From the IMG/VR virus record IMGVR_UViG_3300028666_000070, positions 1-35,720 of that record: a DNA stretch of 35,720 bases; one strand, 5' to 3'. This DNA comes from a virus. Shown here in pieces: positions 1 through 6,660 of the stretch. The stretch's first letter is position 1, and the number at the start of each line of letters is the position of its first letter. A program made the translations under genes and the position numbers. The notes beneath the pieces were generated by a model. That model was not told the DNA's origin, ran no database searches, and saw only the letters and a program-made list of their open reading frames with translations.

Positions 1-1889
1 CCATCGGTGCTACCAAACGAAGGAGTCGTCGCACCACTGATTCCTGCGCGCCCACAGATTTGCAAATTCCCGTTACCATCCATGATGGTAAAACCTTCCG
101 TAAAATAGCGGTTAGCAATCCATCCCGGCGGCTCGGCCTGCAATTCTACCGGAAGAGTTTGGTCGTAGCTGTTGGAAATCTTGGCGGAACCGGAAATGTT
201 AGCCGCCAGATCGCCAAGAAGAGATGGATTAACAGTTACGCTGGTGATCATGCTGCTGCCATATTTCACGCGCTGAAGATTCCACGGCATCAAGTCAGGC
301 GTAACGGCGTTCAAGGATGATACCATCGGACATTTTGCCGCCCACAGTCCAGCAACCGTCGTGCTGACGGAAACGGAAGTTGGTTTAAAATTTTGAGGGC
401 CGAACACTGGGTCGGAAAGCGTCCCACCAAAAGCCCCCCAACTGATCAGTGGATAATAAACCCAATAAAGCATCGGCGGCAAGGTATCACCCAGGTGAAT
501 TTTTTTTACCTGCTCGGAGTTGTGGATTCCGGCAACATTGGTCGCTGTTGAATAGCTTACCGTTAAGCTTCCGTTGCCAGTTCCACCTATATGCGGAACA
601 ACATTTATGGTTCCGTAGCTTTTGGTTGCAAGCTCTCCAATGCCTGTCGAACTGCCATCTTGCAGGTAAACCGAAGTTTTCGTTGTATCGGAATAAACCG
701 TGCCATTTACCGTTATCCCATACCTGCCCGGCGCTACATATCCAGAATAGCTGCAATAAAGTAAAACCTCCTGCGGAGTTGATCCAACGATTTTTTTAGA
801 CCAGCTTCCAAATGGCCAGTTGGTCGTATCCACGCTTACAAGAGTTAGAGGGTCAACTCCATCCGTTCCGGCTAAGACTATGCAATAAACGTAAAAATCA
901 GCGGCCAAGGTGGCGTTAGCGTTGCCACCGACGATAAATTCAAGAATTTCGCTGTCGGCCAACTGAGCGATGGTTCCACGTAGCTTTGTGGTGAATGTTC
1001 CGAGAGCAAAATTTATCAAGGTGTCCGTGATTGAAACCGAAACCGCATAGCCGGGGTCAGGAAAATAGAAATCAACATCCTGATATTGTGCATTGAAACC
1101 GGAAACTGGCCACTGTGATGAAATCGAAAGCTGCGGGTCAGCCGTGGCTGAAAAAAGGCTGGCAATTTCAGTTTGTAGATTTCCGCGCAGCCGGTTTAGC
1201 TCTGTCAACCAGTTTGGATTTTGGTTTAGCTTGAAATACCCGCCGAACTTCGCGCCGGTTCCGGTTCCACCAGTTGCGCTCATCGCGGCCACATCCTGCG
1301 GAACAGTGGTCGCCGTGCTGGCTGTGGTGATCGTAAATGTCAAAATCTTTCCAGCGCCGTCAACTGACGCCACCGCCAACACGGCGGAAAGCTCAGTGAT
1401 GCTCAAGCTGTCACCGTTGGTGTAAGCTGTCCCGCCATCCACCAAATAAAAACCAGTCACCGCTCCGTCGGTTTGCGACCAGTCGGAAAATGAATAAGCT
1501 GCCGTTGGCCCATATTGACCGTAGCTTGACGACAGCAGTTTTAATCCGCTACCAGAACCTCCAGTTGCCGTTGTGCTGCCAGCCGTTGAGGCGTAATTTC
1601 CAACGCCGTCGCTGATGGTGCGGATGCCTAAAACTTTGCCCGTGGCTGAAACCATTTCCACCTTGTAGGAAGATGAGTTGCCGATGGAAACCAAGTTGCC
1701 GACAACGTAGCTGGTGCCGGGATTGGCTGGGTCAATTTGAATGTCAAAATACTTTTTGTAGCCATAGGGCGTGCTTCCGTTCAAATACAGCGGCGAGACG
1801 TTAAATGAAAGCGATGACTTGCCATTCGCCAGCCCAGCCAACGTGGCCAGGTCGGTGACGCTGATTTTGTTTCCGGGCAAAACAGCCAT
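1..1889 (-). CDS. large tail fibre / tail-tip protein, C-terminus cut by window edge
   Basis: The reading frame stays open from an ATG at 1889 to the left edge, about 629 codons without a stop, so the C-terminus lies outside the window. The product starts MAVLPGNKISVTDLATLAG and is rich in Gly, Ser, Thr, Asn and aromatic residues with no membrane segment, the composition of beta-rich receptor-binding or fibre proteins. It is the last gene seen of the leftward tail block, after the tape measure and tail-tip genes, which is where siphophages keep fibre genes. I see no recognisable enzyme motif. The fibre role is inferred from position and composition only. The start follows the stop of the preceding 120-residue gene by three bases, consistent with one transcript. 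Confidence 0.6.
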   Translation of the reverse strand, partial: MAVLPGNKISVTDLATLAGLANGKSSLSFNVSPLYLNGSTPYGYKKYFDIQIDPANPGTSYVVGNLVSIGNSSSYKVEMVSATGKVLGIRTISDGVGNYASTAGSTTATGGSGSGLKLLSSSYGQYGPTAAYSFSDWSQTDGAVTGFYLVDGGTAYTNGDSLSITELSAVLAVASVDGAGKILTFTITTASTATTVPQDVAAMSATGGTGTGAKFGGYFKLNQNPNWLTELNRLRGNLQTEIASLFSATADPQLSISSQWPVSGFNAQYQDVDFYFPDPGYAVSVSITDTLINFALGTFTTKLRGTIAQLADSEILEFIVGGNANATLAADFYVYCIVLAGTDGVDPLTLVSVDTTNWPFGSWSKKIVGSTPQEVLLYCSYSGYVAPGRYGITVNGTVYSDTTKTSVYLQDGSSTGIGELATKSYGTINVVPHIGGTGNGSLTVSYSTATNVAGIHNSEQVKKIHLGDTLPPMLYWVYYPLISWGAFGGTLSDPVFGPQNFKPTSVSVSTTVAGLWAAKCPMVSSLNAVTPDLMPWNLQRVKYGSSMITSVTVNPSLLGDLAANISGSAKISNSYDQTLPVELQAEPPGWIANRYFTEGFTIMDGNGNLQICGRAGISGATTPSFGSTD

Positions 1890-1892
1890 AAG

Positions 1893-2255
1893 TCAAAGCC
1901 ACGTCCCCGCAGACGTTGAAATTTGCACCCAGCCAATGCCGCTATCCGGCGAGTTTGTGTTGGTGTTGATTATGGAGAGATACATCCCCGCCGACGTGCC
2001 GCTGCCAAGCTGCACCACGTCATTCTGCGCGTAAGTCGTAGCTGGGTTGTAAAGGCCAAGCCAGTTCCAGCCGCCACCGCCACCGCCCAGCGGGGTGCGG
2101 AGCTGGCGGGGATTGCGCGCGGCCAGCGCGTGCTGCGCATTCACCCCCTCGGCAGTGCCATGCTGCGTGGCGCCGGCCACGCTGTTCAACTGCTGCCATT
2201 GGCTGTTGGTGCGCGCGCCAGATTTCAGCGACTTTTTGGTATCAGGTATAAACAT
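1893..2255 (-). CDS. small tail-associated protein with carbohydrate-binding-like C-terminus
   Basis: This is a 120-residue protein. I chose the ATG at 2255 (MFIPDTKKSLKSG) because it overlaps the preceding gene's stop by only 14 bases and has GGGATA just upstream; the longer frame runs far into the preceding gene. The C-terminal half reads NPATTYAQNDVVQLGSG, then an aromatic stretch and a W near the end. This resembles the small chitin/cellulose-binding (ChtBD3-like) repeat with its Y-x-x-G/N-D-V-V core. Such modules occur in phage tail fibres as glycan-binding parts. The resemblance is by eye only. Confidence 0.5.
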   Translation of the reverse strand: MFIPDTKKSLKSGARTNSQWQQLNSVAGATQHGTAEGVNAQHALAARNPRQLRTPLGGGGGGWNWLGLYNPATTYAQNDVVQLGSGTSAGMYLSIINTNTNSPDSGIGWVQISTSAGTWL

Positions 2256-3039
2256 CGGTATCCCAAAAGCCGATGCCACCGACCACTGGACCACCGAGAA
2301 AGGTGACATTGAGTTTATACATGGACCCCGCCACGCCGGCCGGATCCAGATCATCAGCCAACCTAAGCCAGCTCACGCCACTGGGCAGATGGCCGGCCAG
2401 CGGACCGCCCGGCGTGGCCGGCACGCCGCCGCGCGAAACCGAGGGGGAACTGTAAGAATACACCTCGTAGGTGTAGCGCCAGCCGGCCAGATAAAACGTT
2501 TCCTCGCCGCGCAGTAGTTTGGCGAGCAGCAGTTGGGCGAGCGCTAGTTGAACCGGCGCGGTGCCGGCGGTGTAGCCATTAGAGCCGTCTACAATATTTG
2601 TTGTCAGGCTGGCTTCACCGCCCAACATACTGCCCGAGGCCGTGGTGGCCGTGTAGAGCGCGTTGTAAACGATATTACACGTCATCGCCGTGATGCCCGC
2701 GAAGCAGCCGGCGCGCTCAATCTTGGGATATAGTTCCTGCGGTTTGAGACTAAAATTCCCAACCGGCAATGGATTGGTGGCGTAACTTCCGCCCGCCTCC
2801 CATTCTGTCACCAGCTTCCCCACGCCGCCGCGCTGGCGGCTCAAGGTGCTTTGATTGACCACCCAGCCGGTGCGGCCGCCGGAGCCAAACGTGCCGCGCG
2901 CGAGCTGGTTGAAGGCGCACCAGGCGTAAGTGCCGTAAGAAATATCCGTGGCGCGGATCCGGTCCGTGGCGCTGCAACCGCCGGTGTCCGAGGCCAGCAC
3001 CAGCGCGTTCGTCGGACCATACCAGAGTTTTAGAGCCAT
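2242..3039 (-). CDS. unknown tail-tip region protein
   Basis: A 265-residue protein beginning MALKLWYGPTNALVLASD. It has several Cys and many Trp, Tyr and Gly residues and no signal peptide or membrane helix. It lies between the tape measure block and the fibre genes, so a distal-tail or tip role is likely, but I do not recognise the family. It overlaps the start of the next gene by 14 bases, showing translational linkage. Confidence 0.55.
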   Translation of the reverse strand: MALKLWYGPTNALVLASDTGGCSATDRIRATDISYGTYAWCAFNQLARGTFGSGGRTGWVVNQSTLSRQRGGVGKLVTEWEAGGSYATNPLPVGNFSLKPQELYPKIERAGCFAGITAMTCNIVYNALYTATTASGSMLGGEASLTTNIVDGSNGYTAGTAPVQLALAQLLLAKLLRGEETFYLAGWRYTYEVYSYSSPSVSRGGVPATPGGPLAGHLPSGVSWLRLADDLDPAGVAGSMYKLNVTFLGGPVVGGIGFWDTDVYT

Positions 3040-3052
3040 AACGGTTTAAGGT

Positions 3053-3385
3053 TCACGCCGCCGGCGCGGTGTCGGGAAAATCCCTGGGCAAAACTTCAAT
3101 CTGCTCCAAGGTCATATTTTTATCCGGCGGCGCGAGGAAGGCCGGGTTGATTTCACCGGCCATGGCAAATAGTGCCTCCAGGGGCAGACAGACTACGATA
3201 GATCCGCGCAGCAGTTGCAGACCGCTCGCGCCCAGCCGGGCCTGCAAAATCACGCCGGGATTTTTCTCGTCCACATGAGCCACGTGCATCGAAGTACCGT
3301 GCGGCTCATGCCATTCACCGATTTCGTGCGTGGGCGAAAACTTGGTGATTATATGCGCTGCGGCGTGGACAGGTTTGGGTCTCAT
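3053..3385 (-). CDS. unknown protein downstream of tape measure gene
   Basis: A 110-residue protein starting MRPKPVHAAAHIITKF, 6 bases after the tape measure stop. Nothing in it matches a family I know. It has a mixed alpha/beta-looking composition with a conserved-looking H-E-P-H-G-T segment in the first half. Its position suggests a small tail assembly or tip component. Confidence 0.5.
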   Translation of the reverse strand: MRPKPVHAAAHIITKFSPTHEIGEWHEPHGTSMHVAHVDEKNPGVILQARLGASGLQLLRGSIVVCLPLEALFAMAGEINPAFLAPPDKNMTLEQIEVLPRDFPDTAPAA

Positions 3386-3391
3386 AAAAAA

Positions 3392-4885
3392 TCAAACCGC
3401 ATTAGCCAGCGCGGCGTCCAGGCTGGAGCCGCCGCCGGCATTGAATTGTCCGCCGTGGCCGCGCAGCGTGCCGAGAATCTGCCCCAGTAAATCTTCTGAG
3501 CGCTTCATGGGATTGCCGCCGCCGCCCATCACAAAACCCATTTTTTCAAACGAGGTGTGATCAGGCTTGTATTTTTGTTCCATGGTGGGCAATTCCGTTT
3601 TTTTAGTGCCGTCGCCGGCTGGTTCCTGTGTCAGTCCCGGCGCGCGCGCGACCAGGCCGTTGAAGAAATTGGCGAGGGCGCTCTGCGCCGGGCCGCCCCC
3701 TTTGTTGGCACCGGCCACCGCCGTGCCAATCTCCTTGAAGCCGTTGAGATATTGGCTAATGCCAGACGTCATCAAATCATTGATTACTGATTGGCCTTCC
3801 GCTCCCTCCTTTTTCCGGTTTTGGAAATTCTCGCCGAAAGATTTGCCTTTGTAGTTATCCAGGCCGAGCGCCGCGCCGAGCTTGGGCGTCTTGCCGATCC
3901 ACTCGTAAAGCTTCTGGAATGCGGTGTCGAAGGCCGCGATCAGCACGGTGCCGATGCTGGCCACCAACAGCAGCATCCCGGTAAAGGTGGTCACAAAATT
4001 GCCCATCATCACATCCCAGATGCCTTTCCAAAAAGATGAGCTACCGAGCGTGCCAGTGACCAGGTTGATACCAAATTCGATGCCGGCAGCCAGGCTCAAT
4101 TGAATCAGCTCCGTGATTTTGCCTTCCTTGAACGCCTCCGCCACGCCGGAAAATATCTGGCCAGCGAACCGGCCGATGCGCAAAAATGAAGCCTCCATTT
4201 TCTTGATTCCTTCCAGCGCGATTTTGAGCCAGGGCGCAATGCCTTCCGCCAGACCGAGGAAAAGGTTGCCCACACCGTCTTTCACCGCCACCAAGAGCAC
4301 GCTGATCTTATGGAACGTAGCCGCCACCCGCTCCATCTCCGCCGCCTTCTCAGCCGCGCCAGCCATAGCCTTCTGAAAATCATCCATGCTGCGGGCGGCC
4401 ACCAAGAGATTGCCGCCGCCCATGCGGCCAAAGATGGAGCTGGCGGCCTTGGCGGCATCATTTTGGTTGAGGCCGTTCAGCTTACTTAAAATCGTCTGCA
4501 TGGCCTCCGCCGCGCCGGTGTGCTTAAGATTGCCCAAATCCAGACCGAGCCGGTAAAAAATATCCTTGGTGCTTTCGCCCATTTCATTCACACCACCGAG
4601 GGCGCGCTGCATGAAACTGACCGAGGGTGAGACGTCATCCGCCGACAGGCCTACCGCCTTGAAGCCGGCCTGCAACCGCACCAGATCGCCCACGCTCGCA
4701 TCCGTGCGCTTGTGCATGACCTCCAGCGCCGCCCCCTTCTCAATCTGCTTCTGGACACCGTCCACGATACCACCCAGGCTGGCCATGCCGCCAATAAAGC
4801 CGAGCACCTTGCCCTGCGCCGTGCCGAGCGCGCTGATGAACTGGCTGGTGGCCATGCCCAGGCTGAATTGTAAAACATTGGCCAT
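3392..4885 (-). CDS. tail tape measure protein
   Basis: A 497-residue protein, MANVLQFSLGMATSQF. The N-terminal third is helical and Gly-rich (GFIGGMASLGGIVDGV), followed by A-x-x-M heptad-like stretches. Central hydrophobic helices lie around residues 190-330 (LFLGLAEGIAPWLKIAL, MLLLVASIGTVLIAAF), and the C-terminus is Gly-rich. This architecture is typical of phage tape measure proteins, which set tail length, scaffold tube assembly and leave the tail during DNA injection. It directly follows the frameshifted chaperone pair, the standard siphophage order. It is short for the family; by the usual length rule it would give a tail of roughly 75 nm. Confidence 0.85.
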   Translation of the reverse strand: MANVLQFSLGMATSQFISALGTAQGKVLGFIGGMASLGGIVDGVQKQIEKGAALEVMHKRTDASVGDLVRLQAGFKAVGLSADDVSPSVSFMQRALGGVNEMGESTKDIFYRLGLDLGNLKHTGAAEAMQTILSKLNGLNQNDAAKAASSIFGRMGGGNLLVAARSMDDFQKAMAGAAEKAAEMERVAATFHKISVLLVAVKDGVGNLFLGLAEGIAPWLKIALEGIKKMEASFLRIGRFAGQIFSGVAEAFKEGKITELIQLSLAAGIEFGINLVTGTLGSSSFWKGIWDVMMGNFVTTFTGMLLLVASIGTVLIAAFDTAFQKLYEWIGKTPKLGAALGLDNYKGKSFGENFQNRKKEGAEGQSVINDLMTSGISQYLNGFKEIGTAVAGANKGGGPAQSALANFFNGLVARAPGLTQEPAGDGTKKTELPTMEQKYKPDHTSFEKMGFVMGGGGNPMKRSEDLLGQILGTLRGHGGQFNAGGGSSLDAALANAV

Positions 4886-4888
4886 AGT

Positions 4889-5116
4889 TCAAAGTTTCTG
4901 CTGCCGCGCCGCTTCCTGCGCGATGTAGCCATCACTGGCCAGTTCCAGCGGAGAGACCGGATGGCGCTTGGCGTGGAACGACATTAGCGCAAAGGCGCGG
5001 TTCAAAGGTAGTTTCATGGCGGCGGTTTCGGTCATGTGAAAATCTCGCATCAGGGTGCCGATGATTTCGAGCCACCAGCCGATGCCATCGTCGGTGCTGG
5101 TGGCGGTGTAAAAACC
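4889..5116 (-). CDS. -1 frameshift extension of the tail chaperone (T-like domain)
   Basis: This open frame has no start of its own near its beginning. It opens after a TGA at 5122-5120 and continues in the -1 frame relative to the upstream gene. It reads GFYTATSTDDGIGWWLEIIG, then LMRDFHMTE and finally ELASDGYIAQEAARQQKL, and stops at 4891-4889, four bases before the tape measure ATG. The fused product would be about 270 residues. The WW-x-E-I-x-G and MRDFHMTE segments look like real protein, whereas the zero frame over the same bases is low complexity. The length and position fit the T part of lambda GT and the Mu gp41/gp42 pair. Confidence 0.7.
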   Translation of the reverse strand, partial: GFYTATSTDDGIGWWLEIIGTLMRDFHMTETAAMKLPLNRAFALMSFHAKRHPVSPLELASDGYIAQEAARQQKL

Positions 5117-5700
5117 GCTTCACCGTTCGGATTAGCCGGCGGTTGAAATTCCAGCGCGGTGGCATAGCTGGCGGCAAAGTGTTCGCCGATGGCGCGCTCC
5201 AGATCGCCGAGCTGGCGGGGATGAAGTTTCTTGCCGAGCGTCAAGAGCGCCTGCTTGCGGAATTTGCCAGCATCCAGCAAGTCCTGGCATTCCTCCACCG
5301 GGGTGGTGAAGGCGAACACTGTTTCGATGATTTTTTCCGGCGGCACCTTGATGCGCTCCACTTCCACTTGGATCTCTTTTTCGATGACCGCCTTTTCCTC
5401 CGCCTGCCCGGCGGCGGCAAAGCGCGCGGCGTTGGCGCGGTAGATGGCGATGATGTCCAGCAGGGGCGATTCCAGGCGCGTGAGGATGGCCAGCAGCCAC
5501 GCATTCACCGGCTGGAGGGTCAAACCATGCAACCGGCGCGGCTCGCCCGCGTAGGCCTCGCGCAGCGGCCCCGGCAGCGGCGCGGAAGCAGCGGCGCCGA
5601 GTTCGTATTCCCGCTCCAGGCGGGCGATGAGTTCCTTGGCGTGACCGGGATAAGCTTCAACGAAATCAGGCGGGAGCGTGATGGGGGAACGTGCATTCAT
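5050..5700 (-). CDS. tail assembly chaperone, zero-frame product (G-like)
   Basis: A 216-residue protein beginning MNARSPITLPPDFVEAYPGH. It contains the conserved-looking segment LQPVNAWLLAILTRLESPLLD followed by a long charged helix. It lies between the tail tube gene and the tape measure gene, where lambda G/GT-type chaperones sit. It ends with a low-complexity Pro/Ala/Ser tail (TPPPAPTMASAGG) that looks like a by-product of the zero frame. The coding signal continues in the -1 frame with a much more protein-like sequence, so this is probably the short form of a frameshifted pair. The short form would coat the tape measure during assembly. Confidence 0.7.
   Translation of the reverse strand: MNARSPITLPPDFVEAYPGHAKELIARLEREYELGAAASAPLPGPLREAYAGEPRRLHGLTLQPVNAWLLAILTRLESPLLDIIAIYRANAARFAAAGQAEEKAVIEKEIQVEVERIKVPPEKIIETVFAFTTPVEECQDLLDAGKFRKQALLTLGKKLHPRQLGDLERAIGEHFAASYATALEFQPPANPNGEAVFTPPPAPTMASAGGSKSSAP
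5108..5116 (-). other. probable -1 ribosomal frameshift site
   Basis: On the minus strand the sequence is GGTTTTTAC. The zero frame reads GTT TTT ACA and the -1 frame reads GGT TTT TAC. A Phe-tRNA on TTT can re-pair perfectly after slipping back one base. The -1 frame only becomes open two codons upstream of this point, so the slip must occur here or before the zero-frame stop at 5050. It is not a perfect X-XXY-YYZ heptamer, so the exact site is tentative. Confidence 0.5.
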
Positions 5701-5727
5701 ATTGGGGTGGCCAGTTCAGGCCGGGAA

Positions 5728-6168
5728 TCAAAACGCGATGTTCGGCCGGTAACGGAGTTCATACTCCATCAACCCTTCCTTCTTCTTCGCGTAATTGAGC
5801 TGGGGTGGCGCCACGATACCGCAGACGTAGGTGACCACGCCGTTGGCGTAGGTCGCACCGTTCCCCTCGCCAAAGGGGATGGCGTTGGCATTGGCACCGT
5901 TGAATGGGATGGCAATGGAGGCGTTGGCACCTTCGATGGGCCACGACTTGCCGGAGTCATACATCACGTTCACCTTGGCGTTAAAACCATCGCGCAGGAT
6001 CACTTCGATGGCGGAAATGCCGTCGTTGTCTTCGATCTCGATAGGCTCGCCATTTTTGGGCGTGATGGAAATACTTTCAATAAGCGCGCCGGCGGGGATG
6101 GCATTACCGAGAATAGAGCCAGTGCCCCAGACGATGGTGCCGATGCCTTTGATATTTTTTAGAGCCAT
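5728..6168 (-). CDS. probable tail tube (major tail) protein
   Basis: A 146-residue protein, MALKNIKGIGTIVWGTGSIL, predicted to be nearly all beta. It is short, has no signal peptide, and sits first in the tail block just before the chaperone pair. That is the invariant place of the major tail protein in siphophages, and the length and beta pattern fit tail tube folds. A GGGGTTACCCC dyad lies 78 bases upstream of its start, so it probably opens a late transcript. I did not recognise the sequence itself, and a decoration or other tail protein remains possible. Confidence 0.55.
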   Translation of the reverse strand: MALKNIKGIGTIVWGTGSILGNAIPAGALIESISITPKNGEPIEIEDNDGISAIEVILRDGFNAKVNVMYDSGKSWPIEGANASIAIPFNGANANAIPFGEGNGATYANGVVTYVCGIVAPPQLNYAKKKEGLMEYELRYRPNIAF

Positions 6169-6245
6169 AATTTTATTTCAGGTTTTGAATTGCGGGCGAT
6201 CCGAATGTGGCTTTGAGTTTGCGGCCAAAGCCGCCGTTTAGCATT

Positions 6246-6256
6246 GGGGTTACCCC
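6246..6256 (-). promoter_or_regulatory. late-promoter candidate dyad GGGGTTACCCC, copy 1
   Basis: The dyad is TTGGGGTTACCCCAA including flanks (6244-6258). It lies just beyond the stop of the preceding gene and 78 bases before the tail tube start. The identical 11-mer occurs only twice more by eye, each ahead of another leftward late block. See the findings for the comparison. Confidence 0.5.
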
Positions 6257-6259
6257 AAT

Positions 6260-6583
6260 TCATTTTCCCATCATCCGATAATTTTCTTTTGGAGCAGCCG
6301 CCGTGACCATGCCCCATCCGTCGCCAGCCGGTGTCCACGATTTTGAATACCACGTCACCAGATCGGTGCTGGCTTCCAGCGTCCATGTGTAATTTGAGTC
6401 CAAATGAGGCAGCAGAATGTCCACGATGCCGTTTGTGAACGGCGACCGCACCGCTGCCAACCGCACAATGACCGGAGCCGCAATCGTGCCGCGGCCAAGC
6501 AGCACGCGATGGCCGAGCGTGGCCGACATGCCCACCACCGGCAGCAGCAGCAGAGCTATCAAAATTGACAGAAAGGTTTTCAT
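6260..6583 (-). CDS. small secreted protein
   Basis: A 107-residue protein with a clear Sec signal peptide (MKTFLSILIALLLLPVVGMS, cleavage probably after SA). The mature part contains TWTLEASTDLVTW, a motif I associate with verrucomicrobial secreted proteins that carry C-terminal beta-sandwich repeats. It is translationally coupled to the preceding 26-codon frame by ATGA. The role is unknown. Its export from the host cell, rather than packaging in the virion, is suggested by the signal peptide. Confidence 0.6.
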   Translation of the reverse strand: MKTFLSILIALLLLPVVGMSATLGHRVLLGRGTIAAPVIVRLAAVRSPFTNGIVDILLPHLDSNYTWTLEASTDLVTWYSKSWTPAGDGWGMVTAAAPKENYRMMGK

Positions 6584-6660
6584 ATCGGCCCATAGCCTTC
6601 CGCGTCCTCGTCGCCGTCGAGGATGAATAGGGAGCGGAGGAATGTGAGGATGGTGGTCAT
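6580..6660 (-). CDS. 26-residue coupled microprotein or translational bridge
   Basis: This short frame encodes MTTILTFLRSLFILDGDEDA plus EGYGPI. Its ATG overlaps the stop of the SGNH hydrolase gene (ATGA), and its TGA overlaps the ATG of the next secreted-protein gene (ATGA). This two-sided coupling suggests it is translated, if only to carry ribosomes to the next gene. It has a hydrophobic first half and an acidic second half. No function is known. Confidence 0.4.
   Translation of the reverse strand: MTTILTFLRSLFILDGDEDAEGYGPI

Noticed and set aside
5143-6162. Long plus-strand frame of 339 codons opposite the chaperone and tail tube genes
   Set aside because: It spans two good minus-strand genes and their gap, has Arg/Gly/His-rich shadow composition and no recognisable motif.
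6244-6258. GGGGTTACCCC dyad as a terminator
   Set aside because: The stem is only 4-6 bp with no T-tract in either direction, and copies lie upstream of genes, so a regulatory site fits better.
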